From contig NZ_CP017479.1 of the NCBI RefSeq assembly GCF_001761465.1, forward strand, positions 1,178,001 to 1,242,000: a stretch of 64,000 nucleotides of DNA, in the 5' to 3' direction. Within the stretch, counting starts at the first letter, position 1. Every line of letters begins with the position of its first letter. Below the pieces are notes generated by a model. That model saw nothing but the letters and a program-made list of their open reading frames with translations, was not told the DNA's origin and did not search any database. Positions 16,901-25,485 of this stretch are shown piece by piece. The stretch comes from Flavobacterium gilvum (GTDB lineage Bacteria; Bacteroidota; Bacteroidia; Flavobacteriales; Flavobacteriaceae). The translations under genes and the position numbers were made by a program.

Positions 16901-19792
16901 ATAAACAGTGTTGCCCAAACTGCAGTTGCTGGAGTAGTTGCTGATGGTTTTGGAAATGCGAGTTTTAATACCGGAGCACTGTCTTTTGCTAATAATGGTC
17001 AAACATTAACAATTACAGGAATTACAAATACAAGTGTTACTCCAAATTGTTCAGCAAGTTCTCCACAAAGTGTTACCTTAAGTGTTTTGCCTAGTTTGCC
17101 TGCAAGTGTAAGTATTGCAGCTTCTCCATCGGCTGTGATTTGTGCGGGAACATCGGTGACTTTTACGGCAACACCAACCAATGAGGGAACAACACCGGTG
17201 TATCAATGGCAACTAAATGGGGCAAATGTCGGAACTAACTCGGTTACTTATACCAATTCTACATTAGTGGATGGAGGTATAGTGACCTGTGTGATGACTT
17301 CGAATGCGACTCCCTGTCTGACAGGAAGTCCAGCTACTTCAAATATCATAACGATGACGGTCAATCCGAATTTGCCTGCGAGTGTGACTATTACAGCTTC
17401 TCCTTCGGGTGCGATTTGTGCGGGTACACCAGTTACTTTTACAGCCATGCCAACCAATGGAGGAATAACACCTGTGTATCAGTGGAGATTGAATGGAACA
17501 GATGTAGGAACCAATTCGGCAACTTATAATAATTCTGGTTTAGTCAATGGAGATGTGGTGACTTGCGTGATGACTTCGAATGCTGTTTGTACGACAGGCA
17601 CACCTGCTACTTCAAACAGTCTAACAATCATAGTAAATGATAAACCAACCATTGCTTCTATTAGTACTCCGGCTGCATTGTGTGAGGGAACTTCTTTGAA
17701 CGCACCGACACCAACAGTTAATAATAATGGCACAATACTTACGGTATTTGGTTGGGAATTGGAAACAAATGCTAGTGGAATATTTGCGAGTTTAAGTTTA
17801 CCATATACTGTTGCATTAGCTGATAATGGCAAGAATCTTAGATATACTGCGAGAAATAGTTGTGGTATGACAAGCAGTAATCCTGTTGTGGTAACAGTTA
17901 ATGCTAAGCCAGAAGAACCAATAGCGACACCTACGCAGCCTACTTGTCTTGTTTCGACGGGGACTATTACAGTAACATCGCCATTAGGATCAGGTCTTAG
18001 TTACAGTATAAATGGTATTGATTATAGTAATACTTCTGGGATTTTTAATAATGTGGCTGCTGGATCTTATTATGTAAAAGCCCAAAATAGTTCCGGTTGC
18101 ATTTCATTGGATTCAAATCAAGTTCTGTTGAATGCGATAAAGACAACTACTTGGAACGGCTCTGGTTGGGATAATGGCGTTCCGAATGATGGTATAAAAA
18201 GAGTTATTTTTTCTGGAAATGCAATAATAACCGCCCAAATAAGCGCTTGCTCATGCGTAATAAGCCCTAACGTAAATGTTGTTGTGGGAGTTCCTGGTGG
18301 AGTAAATGCAGATGCCATTGTTAAATTAGAGAATGGTTTGGATGTTCAAGGTAATGGTACATTAACTTTTGAAAATAATGCGAGTTTGATTCAGGTGAAT
18401 GAGGCTGTAAATACAGGAAAAATTATTTACAAGCGTATTTCGACTCCAATGAAGAATTTTGATTTTACCTATTGGTGCTCTCCTGTGGAGGATCAGGTTT
18501 TGTATGATTTGTCCCCAAATACGTTATGGGATAAGTATTATAGTTTTAACGCTGGTAATTGGGTAATTGAACCAGTATCTAATACAATGAATCCGGCAGG
18601 AAAAGGGTTTGCAATTCGTGTTCCAAAACCCCCATTTTGGGATGATCCTAATGCTCCTACGTATGCACAGCCAGTTCAGTTTGTTGGTGTTCCATACAAT
18701 GGCAATAAAACAATTAAAGCTCAAGGACTTAATATGGATAATTTAATAGGTAATCCGTACCCTTCAGCAATAGATGCAAAAAAGTTTATGGAGGACAATT
18801 CGACGCTGATAAGCGGTGCTTTGCAGTTTTGGACTCACAACACGGCCGTCACACCAAGTGGTGCTTTTTTTGTTTATGATGACGGAGATTATGCACTCTT
18901 TAACTTAACCGGAGGGGCAAAGGCTACAACAGGAGGAAAAATTCCAGATGGAAAAATAGCAGCCGGGCAAGCCTTTTTTGTGACCAGCAATAGTGGTAGT
19001 GATTTTGTTTTTACTAATGCTATGCGTAACACCCCAATTGTTTTGCCTTCTGGATCTAACAGTACATTTTTCAGAATGTCCCAAACCAAGAAAATGACAA
19101 CTATTGAGGAAAATAGGGTTTGGCTGGATTTAACCAATTCCGGAGGGGCATTTAAGCAATTGTTAGTGGGATACATTGCCGGAGCCACCAACGAATTTGA
19201 TAATTTATACGATGCCCTTAGTATGGATTCAAATACGTATGTTGACTTTTATAGTATAAATAACGGTAATAATCTATCAATCCAAGGACGTGCTTTGCCT
19301 TTTGAAAATACAGATGAGATACCTCTTGGCTACAGAAGCACAATTCAGGGAAATTTTACTATTGGTATTGAAAAAACAGATGGAGTCTTAGTTAATCAGG
19401 ATATCTTTATTGAAGACAAAGTGACAGCAACGATTACAAATCTTAAAAACGGGCCTTATACTTTTTCTACTACCAGTGGAGTTTTTAATAATCGTTTTGT
19501 GTTGAAATTTACAGCTGGCAGTATTTCAAAAATGAGTACCAAAGTCACTGCTGATACAGTAGATAAGACAGTCCTTGTATCGGTTAAAGATAAACAGATC
19601 AATATCAATTCGCTTGAAGATGTAATAGATAAAGTGATGATTTATGATTTAAAAGCAAGTTTGCTTTATGAAAAAGAAAATGTGAACAGTAATGTGTTTA
19701 GCGTTTCTAATTTTAATTCTGCTGAGCAATTTTTAATTGTGCAAGTCTTGCTTAAAAACGGTCAGTGGGTTACTAAGGAAATTATTTTTTAG
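13982..19792 (+). CDS. Giant multidomain T9SS type C cargo protein (paralog 1)
   Basis: The ATG at 13982 begins a clear signal peptide (FFSIVLLLLFSTSMVFGQ); an upstream in-frame start would spoil it. The 1936-residue protein has a unique N-terminal domain (to about 210), a PKD-like repeat, four fibronectin III repeats (about 310-680, each with YYYRV), several Ig/PKD-like repeats including a near-duplicate pair around 1035-1220, a SprB-like unit (TGTITVTSPLGSGLSYSING), then a 550-residue C-terminal module shared with the next two genes. It ends in a type C T9SS sorting signal (VMIYDLKASLLYE...GQWVTKEIIF). It is probably exported by T9SS and surface-attached; the adhesive role is inferred. Confidence 0.9.
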   Translation: MTKFLRPFKFFSIVLLLLFSTSMVFGQTPAIGDYQSAPSTATTPGAWTSLSSWLYYNGPATGWLTPTAAQGYPGEKDNGIDEAVTILAGHTIRIGDGSGANFSSQPMGKITIIGKLYLAGNINNPIPRFELDAQWVYVEPNVGLIEFNNKVNLWLISSLYPGTGVFTVNKDESIGYKSIIGDCSNNQDINFGPDATSYCAGKKFTFDDLMTSGGSLNAAIGSIAAVCQGSSVSLSGSYTGLVGTPAVYGWHIVDSFGNTQDFIGKNVSFPNAIGTSYTIKLTVSTVYNVTPFTNSETVTVAVNAPPTAPVATAGTALSCTSVRANWQAVSGATSYVLDVATNSGFTSMVSTVNVGNVLSKDITGLTSGTTYYYRVRAFNGTCNSPNSNVITVVAPSVPAAPANFNYGAIRCTQVDLSWNAVTGANTYTVESSTDSGFSLGNTVAVTGLTSTSYTVKNLTKGTNYYFKVTAVNSCSSTNSATIGAVLTLNTPVQPTNVESNTVLCAQFNVTWTEASGAVDYTVEVSTDPAFPSAGLKSFEHVLASPYTVTGLSPSKVYYYRVIAVNGCGSGDPVNGPDYITTIASEPSVPNLEAPIVGCNQLTVNWTASPLAVDYTVELATNPGFPSGLISTVPNITGTSHTFTNLSPGATYYYRVSARNGCGSSAYGTPNPASLTTGTVATTPTISWKSSTISGSTTNICQTDMITSSASSGILWSTGETTQSITPPVSGNYTVQVVNPGGCSSAVSQPATVVVQGLPTAVAGGSETICSNTSATISSASASNGTIQWTASGGAGTLINRTTITPIYRPLLGGPAETVLLTMTVTGINGCSSVVATASHTVNVLGDAPTATAGGSQNICVGGSATVSGASATNDSAISWTHNGAGTLTNETTLAPTYTSAVADAGLPITLTMTVTGSPSCNPPYEVTAIYTVFVNPLTTLISALQSAPVCDSSAATINLTGLLANSTSTINYAINSVAQTAVAGVVADGFGNASFNTGALSFANNGQTLTITGITNTSVTPNCSASSPQSVTLSVLPSLPASVSIAASPSAVICAGTSVTFTATPTNEGTTPVYQWQLNGANVGTNSVTYTNSTLVDGGIVTCVMTSNATPCLTGSPATSNIITMTVNPNLPASVTITASPSGAICAGTPVTFTAMPTNGGITPVYQWRLNGTDVGTNSATYNNSGLVNGDVVTCVMTSNAVCTTGTPATSNSLTIIVNDKPTIASISTPAALCEGTSLNAPTPTVNNNGTILTVFGWELETNASGIFASLSLPYTVALADNGKNLRYTARNSCGMTSSNPVVVTVNAKPEEPIATPTQPTCLVSTGTITVTSPLGSGLSYSINGIDYSNTSGIFNNVAAGSYYVKAQNSSGCISLDSNQVLLNAIKTTTWNGSGWDNGVPNDGIKRVIFSGNAIITAQISACSCVISPNVNVVVGVPGGVNADAIVKLENGLDVQGNGTLTFENNASLIQVNEAVNTGKIIYKRISTPMKNFDFTYWCSPVEDQVLYDLSPNTLWDKYYSFNAGNWVIEPVSNTMNPAGKGFAIRVPKPPFWDDPNAPTYAQPVQFVGVPYNGNKTIKAQGLNMDNLIGNPYPSAIDAKKFMEDNSTLISGALQFWTHNTAVTPSGAFFVYDDGDYALFNLTGGAKATTGGKIPDGKIAAGQAFFVTSNSGSDFVFTNAMRNTPIVLPSGSNSTFFRMSQTKKMTTIEENRVWLDLTNSGGAFKQLLVGYIAGATNEFDNLYDALSMDSNTYVDFYSINNGNNLSIQGRALPFENTDEIPLGYRSTIQGNFTIGIEKTDGVLVNQDIFIEDKVTATITNLKNGPYTFSTTSGVFNNRFVLKFTAGSISKMSTKVTADTVDKTVLVSVKDKQININSLEDVIDKVMIYDLKASLLYEKENVNSNVFSVSNFNSAEQFLIVQVLLKNGQWVTKEIIF

Positions 19793-19817
19793 GACATCTA
19801 AAATTTTTTATTAATAA

Positions 19818-19847
19818 AAATCCTTTCTGGGTAACCGGAAGGGATTT
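19818..19847 (+). terminator. Hairpin after paralog 1
   Basis: AAATCCTTTCTGG at 19818-19830 pairs with CCGGAAGGGATTT at 19835-19847 with two G-T pairs and a GTAA loop. The T tract is weak (TTTCTGTGTTTT), so termination may be partial. Confidence 0.65.
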
Positions 19848-20170
19848 CTGTGTTTTAATACTTGTTAAATTATTAAAATAAGGTTGTTTAACTGATATTT
19901 AGATTGTTTGTCAAGCTTAACGAAAGAAATAATTTTTAATTTTTAATTTTGATCATTATATATCTGTTTTGCTTTAGCATTTACCCTTTTTTTAGAATGC
20001 AGCAATTGTAGATTTTTTTTTAATAATAAAATAGCCCCAAGCGACATGAATCAACTTTTCCTCTTTTAATCCCACAAGTATAAGCTTAAGTACCTAGCAA
20101 CTACCTTTTTCCGGAAAGAGTAGTCAGGCTGATGTTTGTCTTAAATTAAATTCTTAAAACCGCCCCACTT

Positions 20171-20248
20171 ATGAGTAGAATTTTACTTTCAATTTTTTTG
20201 TTTTTTGCAATAGCCCCAAATAATATGAATAAACTTTACCTCTTTTAA
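20171..20248 (+). other. Mini-frame in tandem unit 1 (25 aa)
   Basis: It reads MSRILLSIFLFFAIAP, then NNMNKLYLF and a stop. The first 12 residues match the signal peptide of the downstream 1578-residue gene (MNRILLSIFLCLFF), while the tail crosses into unit 2. It could be a truncated duplicate, a leader peptide or a small secreted peptide; translation is unproven. Confidence 0.35.
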
Positions 20249-20366
20249 TTCCAAAGTATCAGCCCGAGTATCCCCTAATAACTGTCTTTTTCAGGAAAGA
20301 GCAGCCAGGCTAATATTTGTCTCAAAATAAAATCCAATAAATTAAATTCTAAAAACCACCCCACAT

Positions 20367-20450
20367 ATGGATAGAATTTTACTTTCAGTTTTTTTATGTT
20401 TATTTTTTGTAATAGCCCCAGATATTATGAGTAGACTTTCCGTTTTCTAA
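20367..20450 (+). other. Mini-frame in tandem unit 2 (27 aa)
   Basis: It reads MDRILLSVFLCLFFVIAP, then DIMSRLSVF and a stop. Compared with unit 1 the reading frame and the motif IAPxxMxxLxxF are kept despite base changes. Whether it is translated is unknown. Confidence 0.35.
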
Positions 20451-20567
20451 CTCCACAAGTATAAGCCAAAGTACCTAATAACTGTCTTTTTCAGGAAAGA
20501 ACAGCTAGGCTAATATTTGTCTCAAAATAAAAATCCAATAGATTAAATTCAAAAAACAGCCCCATTT

Positions 20568-23500
20568 ATGAATAGAATTTTACTTTCAATTTTTTTATGT
20601 TTATTTTTTGTAAATACCGCTTTTAGTGCAACAATTACTAGTACAGGAAATGGTAATTGGGGTGCTGCATCAACTTGGAGTACAATAAGTAGAACTGGTA
20701 CGATTTCAACAACAAGTAGTTCGAAAATTGTTACTGGTGTTGGGACATCATTTACAACAGAGTTGGCAGTTGGCAGTATTTTGTATAAAGATGATGGTAC
20801 TACTGTAATTGGTACTGTTTCTTCCATTACCGATAACACGCATTTAACATTAGTTGCAAATACGGCTACTGTTTTTTCTTCTCAAAGTTATATGGCAAAG
20901 ATTGTACCTACAACTATTGACGATGTAGTGATTTCATCTGGAACGACCGTGACTTTGGATACAACTACTGCTTCGGCTAACAGCATAACTGTTGATGGAT
21001 TATTGGAAATGGTTTTTAAAATTGATATTACTCTAACTACACAATTGATAGTTGTTAGTTCTACTGGGCAAATTAAGTTTGACCATAATACACTTAAATT
21101 GCCTTCGGGTGCTGCCATATATCTTGAAAATGGTTCTAATAGTTTGAGTGGTTCGTGTAATAACAATGACGAATTAGATCTAGGCGGTGTACATTATGCT
21201 GTTTGTACAGGAGGTGGTGCAATATATTCCTTTGCTGAAGTTGAAGCGGCTGGTGGTGTTAATAATATTTCGGCAGGTTCTATAGAAGAATCACAAACGG
21301 TTTGTTATGGATTTGTTCCATCTACTTTGAGTTCAACAAGAGACGGTGCGGGTTCAGGGACAATATCATACGAATGGCAAACAAATGAAAGTGGTAGCTA
21401 TGTTGATATTCCAGGCGCTACAGGAAAGGATTATTCTCCACCGGCTCTGACTGTAAGTGCAAGTTATCGACGAAGAACGGTTTCTGTAATTGGAGGCAAA
21501 ACTTTTAAATCAGCATATACAACACCAGTAACCATTACAGTTAATCCGAAAACTGTAATCACTGCGCCAGCAACTGGTTCTGTTTGTAGTGGTTTTTCTT
21601 ATTCAAGTGGAGCAATCACCTCGACTGGAACAAAATTTGACTGGACTCGTGCAGTGGTAACAGGAATCAGCAATACAGCAGGTTCAGGTACCGGGGTTAA
21701 CAATGCTTCAGGAGTTACCGAAACCTTAATCAATACAACAACTTCTGCTATTACGGTTACTTATATTTTAACTCCAAGATTGGCTTCAGGTTGTCCCGGG
21801 AGTCCGTTCAATTTAGATGTTACGGTAAATCCGAAACCTGTAATCACTGCGCCAGCAACCGGTTCGGCTTGTAGCGGGGTTTCTTATTCTAGTGGAGCAA
21901 TCACTTCCACTGGAACAACATTTGATTGGACTCGAGCAGCAGTGACGGGCATTAGCAATACAGCAGGTTCAGCTACTGGAGTTGCCAATGCTTCAGGAAT
22001 CACAGAAACCTTGATCAATACAACAACTTCTGCTATTACGGTTACTTATGTTTTAACTCCAAAATTGGTTTCAGGTTGTCCCGGGAGTCCGTTCAATTTA
22101 GATGTTACGGTAAATCCTAGACCTGTAATCACTGCGCCAGCAACTAGTTCTGTTTGTAGCGGGGTTTCTTATTCTAGTGGAGCAATCACTTCCACGGGAA
22201 CAACATTTGATTGGACTCGCGCAGCAGTGACCGGCATTAGCAATTCAGCAGGTTCGGCTACAGAAGTTGCCAATGCTACAGGAATCACAGAAACTTTGAT
22301 TAATACAACAACTTCAGCTATTACTGTTACTTATATTTTGACTCCAAAATTGGCTTCAGGTTGTCCCGGAAGTCCGTTCAATTTGGTTGTTACTGTAAAT
22401 CCAACTCCAGTAGCTCCCGTTTTAAGTAATATCACTTTGGGATGTAATCAAACTACTGCTACAGAAACTTGGACAGCAATTTCAGGTATTACAAATTACC
22501 GATTTGATGTTTCTACAGATCCTTTATTTGGGACTTATCTCACGGGTTATAATAATCTTTCAGTTTCTGCAGCAGCTACTTCATTAGCCATAAACGGACT
22601 GTCTCCAGGTGTAACGTATTATGTTAGAGCAAGATCACAAAGTGGTTGTGGGACAAGTGTCAATTCTTCTGTAGTAACAATTACGGTAAATTCTTCCCCA
22701 ATAAAACCAATAGCATCAGCTACCAAACAGCCTACTTGTGTAGTTTCAACAGGAACTATTACAGTAACATCACCAACTGGAGCAGGACTTAGTTATAGTA
22801 TTGATGGAACTAATTATAGTAATACATCTGGAATATTTAATAGTGTGCCAGCTGGAGATTATTATGTAACAGCCAAAAATGCTTCAGGTTGCGTTTCGGT
22901 AGCTTCAGATAAAATTTCATTAAATGTTGCAGGGACAACTACTTGGAGTGGTTCCAGTTGGGATAATGGTGTTCCGGATGCTACCAAAAGAGCTGTTTTT
23001 GCGGGTAATGTTACCATAACGGCTGCTTTAAATGCCTGTTCATGTCAAATTAATTCTGGTGTAGCAGTTGGCGTAGCTTCTGGTGTAGTTTTGACAATTG
23101 AAAACGGTTTGGATGTTTTGAGCACTGGGACATTAACCTTTGAAAACAATGCAAGTTTGATTCAGGTTAATGATGCTGCAATAAATAATGGGAAAATTAT
23201 ATACAAGCGCATTACCAGTCCGATGAAAAATTTTGATTTTACGTATTGGTCTTCTCCAGTAAAAGATCAGGTGTTGAATGTTTTGTCACCTAATACTCTT
23301 TGGGATAAATATTATAGTTTTAACAATGGCAATTGGAAGGTTGAAGGGGTAACCAACAAGATGAATCCTGCTGGAAAAGGATTTATTATCCGCGTGCCAA
23401 AACCTGGAGTCGTTTACCCTAATGGAGAAAAATGGTATACAGCTACCTATGCTCAGCCGGTTCAATTTGAGGGAATTCCAAATAATGGTTCCATTTCAAT

Positions 23501-25304
23501 TGCGACAGAGGGAACTGGAATGGATAATTTAATAGGGAATCCTTATCCTTCTGCCATAGATGCCGATGCGTTTATCAATGCTAACGCGTCAGTCATAGGT
23601 GGGGCACTGTATTTTTGGACACATAACACTGCTATTACGCAAAGTGGCTCGTTTTATGTTTATAATTCCAATGATTATGCAACTTATAACTTGACAGGAG
23701 GAGCAGGAACTAGAGGCAATTTTATTGATGCGAATAATAATGGTGTTCTCGATGCTGGTGAAACTATAGATGATAATAATAAACCGAATGGTAAAATTGC
23801 GGCTGGACAGTCCTTTTTTGTGATCAGCAAAGCGTCTGGTGATTTTGTGTTTAAGAATTCGATGCGTAATTCTACGGCTGGATCGAATAGTCAGTTTTTG
23901 AGAATGGCTCAAACCAAAAAAACGGTTGCTGTCGAAAAGAGTAGAGTTTGGCTGAATTTGTCCAATTCTGATGGGGCTTTCAAACAATTGTTGGTGGGCT
24001 ATATTACAGGTGCTACCAATGAGATGGATAAATTGTATGACGGCATTAGTTTTGATGGGAATGATTATGTTGATTTTTATAGTGTTAACAAAGAAGATAA
24101 ACTTACGATACAAGGGCGTGCTTTGCCATTTGATAAAGGGGATAAGGTGCCTTTGGGTTACAAAACTGCAATACAGGGAACTTTTAGGATAAGTATCGAC
24201 AAAGTAGACGGAGTTTTGACTAATCAAACTGTCTTTCTTGAAGATAATGTAACCAAAGCTGTTCATAATCTAAATGATGGTCCTTATTCATTTACTACGG
24301 CCAAAGGAACTTTTGATAATCGCTTTACTTTGGTTTATGTTGATAAAAATGCTCCGATTGTAATTGAGCCACCGGTTGTTGTGAATCCACCAATTGTAAC
24401 CGAACCACCAGTAGCTGTAGAACCTCCGGTTGTCGTGAATCCGCCAATTGTAACCGAGCCTCCTGTAGCGGTAGAACCACCTGTTGTTGTCAATCCGCCA
24501 ATTGTAACCGAGCCTCCTGTAGCGGTAGAACCACCTGTTGTTGTCAATCCGCCAATTGTAACGGAACCACCGGTAGCAGTAGAACCACCGGTTGTTGTGA
24601 ATCCGCCAATTGTAACCGAACCGCCTGTAGCTGTAGTGCCACCAGTTGTCGTGAATCCTCCAATTGTAACTGAGCCACCGGTAGCAGTAGAACCACCGGT
24701 TGTCGTGAATCCTCCAATTGTAGCAGAACCACCTGTAGCTGTAGATCCTCCAGTTGTCGTGAATCCTCCAATTGTAACAGAACCTCCTGTAGCTGTAGAA
24801 CCTCCGGTTGTCGTGAATCCGCCAATTGTAATCGAACCACCAGTGGCTGTAGAACCTCCGGTTGTCGTGAATCCGCCAATTGTAACCGAACCGCCAGTTG
24901 CTGTAGAACCACCAGTTGTTGTGAATCCTCCAATTGTGACCGAACCGCCAGTGGCTGTAGAACCACCAGTTGTTGTGAATCCACCAATTGTGACCGAACC
25001 GCCAGTAGTTGTCGTGCCACCAGTTGAGAGTTTGGATCCAACTATTGAAAAACCAACTGAGAGTAAAAATAAATCCCTTGTTGTTTCTGTAAAGAATCAT
25101 CAAATAAAAATCAACTCTTTTGATAAAACGATGGGCACTGTCTTGTTGTATGATTTGAGAGGAAGGAAGATTTTTGAAAACACTAATGTGAAAAGTAATG
25201 AATATGTGATTCAGGGATTGAATTCCAGCGACCAGTTTTTAATTGTTATGATTCAATTGACTGACGGGAAATGGGTCACAAAAGAGATTATTTTTAAGAA
25301 CTAA
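20568..25304 (+). CDS. Large multidomain T9SS type C cargo protein (paralog 2) with Pro-rich repeat stalk
   Basis: The 1578-residue protein has a signal peptide (MNRILLSIFLCLFFVNTAFSA), an N-terminal region resembling a G8-type secreted domain (GNGNWGAASTWS), and three near-identical 95-residue repeats at about 325-610 (VITAPATGSVCSGVSYSSGA). A fibronectin-like repeat and a SprB-like unit follow. The C-terminal module (about 790-1265) is shared with both neighbours. Then come twelve 18-residue Pro/Val repeats (VVVNPPIVTEPPVAVEPP; residues 1270-1485) and a type C T9SS sorting signal. The Pro-rich part resembles a rigid stalk before the anchor. Surface location is inferred from the sorting signal; its ligand is unknown. 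Confidence 0.9.
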   Translation: MNRILLSIFLCLFFVNTAFSATITSTGNGNWGAASTWSTISRTGTISTTSSSKIVTGVGTSFTTELAVGSILYKDDGTTVIGTVSSITDNTHLTLVANTATVFSSQSYMAKIVPTTIDDVVISSGTTVTLDTTTASANSITVDGLLEMVFKIDITLTTQLIVVSSTGQIKFDHNTLKLPSGAAIYLENGSNSLSGSCNNNDELDLGGVHYAVCTGGGAIYSFAEVEAAGGVNNISAGSIEESQTVCYGFVPSTLSSTRDGAGSGTISYEWQTNESGSYVDIPGATGKDYSPPALTVSASYRRRTVSVIGGKTFKSAYTTPVTITVNPKTVITAPATGSVCSGFSYSSGAITSTGTKFDWTRAVVTGISNTAGSGTGVNNASGVTETLINTTTSAITVTYILTPRLASGCPGSPFNLDVTVNPKPVITAPATGSACSGVSYSSGAITSTGTTFDWTRAAVTGISNTAGSATGVANASGITETLINTTTSAITVTYVLTPKLVSGCPGSPFNLDVTVNPRPVITAPATSSVCSGVSYSSGAITSTGTTFDWTRAAVTGISNSAGSATEVANATGITETLINTTTSAITVTYILTPKLASGCPGSPFNLVVTVNPTPVAPVLSNITLGCNQTTATETWTAISGITNYRFDVSTDPLFGTYLTGYNNLSVSAAATSLAINGLSPGVTYYVRARSQSGCGTSVNSSVVTITVNSSPIKPIASATKQPTCVVSTGTITVTSPTGAGLSYSIDGTNYSNTSGIFNSVPAGDYYVTAKNASGCVSVASDKISLNVAGTTTWSGSSWDNGVPDATKRAVFAGNVTITAALNACSCQINSGVAVGVASGVVLTIENGLDVLSTGTLTFENNASLIQVNDAAINNGKIIYKRITSPMKNFDFTYWSSPVKDQVLNVLSPNTLWDKYYSFNNGNWKVEGVTNKMNPAGKGFIIRVPKPGVVYPNGEKWYTATYAQPVQFEGIPNNGSISIATEGTGMDNLIGNPYPSAIDADAFINANASVIGGALYFWTHNTAITQSGSFYVYNSNDYATYNLTGGAGTRGNFIDANNNGVLDAGETIDDNNKPNGKIAAGQSFFVISKASGDFVFKNSMRNSTAGSNSQFLRMAQTKKTVAVEKSRVWLNLSNSDGAFKQLLVGYITGATNEMDKLYDGISFDGNDYVDFYSVNKEDKLTIQGRALPFDKGDKVPLGYKTAIQGTFRISIDKVDGVLTNQTVFLEDNVTKAVHNLNDGPYSFTTAKGTFDNRFTLVYVDKNAPIVIEPPVVVNPPIVTEPPVAVEPPVVVNPPIVTEPPVAVEPPVVVNPPIVTEPPVAVEPPVVVNPPIVTEPPVAVEPPVVVNPPIVTEPPVAVVPPVVVNPPIVTEPPVAVEPPVVVNPPIVAEPPVAVDPPVVVNPPIVTEPPVAVEPPVVVNPPIVIEPPVAVEPPVVVNPPIVTEPPVAVEPPVVVNPPIVTEPPVAVEPPVVVNPPIVTEPPVVVVPPVESLDPTIEKPTESKNKSLVVSVKNHQIKINSFDKTMGTVLLYDLRGRKIFENTNVKSNEYVIQGLNSSDQFLIVMIQLTDGKWVTKEIIFKN
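24375..25022 (+). repeat. Twelve tandem 54-bp units (Pro/Val-rich coding repeat)
   Basis: Each unit encodes VVVNPPIVTEPPVAVEPP with small variations (unit 5 ends AVVPP, unit 7 has AEPPVAVDPP, unit 9 has VIEPP, unit 12 ends VVVVPP). Codon choice varies between units (CCA/CCG/CCT) while the protein stays constant. Unit length is divisible by three, so copy-number changes keep the frame. Confidence 0.95.
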
Positions 25305-25485
25305 TTTACAATACCCCCGTTTTTTAAAGTCTCATTCCGATTTATAGGAATGGGACTTTTTCGTTTTAAAAACAGGACGAATTAAAAATTGTAAGAAAAT
25401 AAATTTAATATTTTATTTAAATTATAAATAAATTCTTATTTTAGTATTAATATGTTTTCTGAGTATTCATTAATGCTATCATTTT

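Larger units (their letters stand above)
20030..20611 (+). repeat. Three tandem 180-200 bp units carrying signal-peptide starts
   Basis: Unit 1 is 20030-20208, unit 2 is 20209-20410 and unit 3 is 20411-20611. Each begins AATAGCCCC, contains a conserved leader (TCAGGAAAGAGCAGCCAGGC in unit 2), then an ATG followed by codons for RILLS and a hydrophobic stretch. In unit 3 that ATG is the start of the 1578-residue gene. In units 1 and 2 the frame instead runs into the next unit's head and stops. The spacer upstream of unit 1 (19848-20029) shows nothing else. Confidence 0.92.

Noticed and set aside
16999..17832. Series of minus-strand frames inside the first giant gene
   Set aside because: They arise from the repeated Ig-like coding units on the plus strand; each copy gives the same shadow.
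24375..25022. Regularly spaced repeats as a possible CRISPR array
   Set aside because: Units are contiguous and coding, with no variable spacers, and no cas genes are near.
24288..25103. Long open frames on the minus strand (271, 165 and 70 codons), rich in Trp, Tyr, Arg or Gln
   Set aside because: They are the complement of the 54-bp coding repeat of the plus-strand gene; the periodic composition keeps stops out. They have no start signal or domain.
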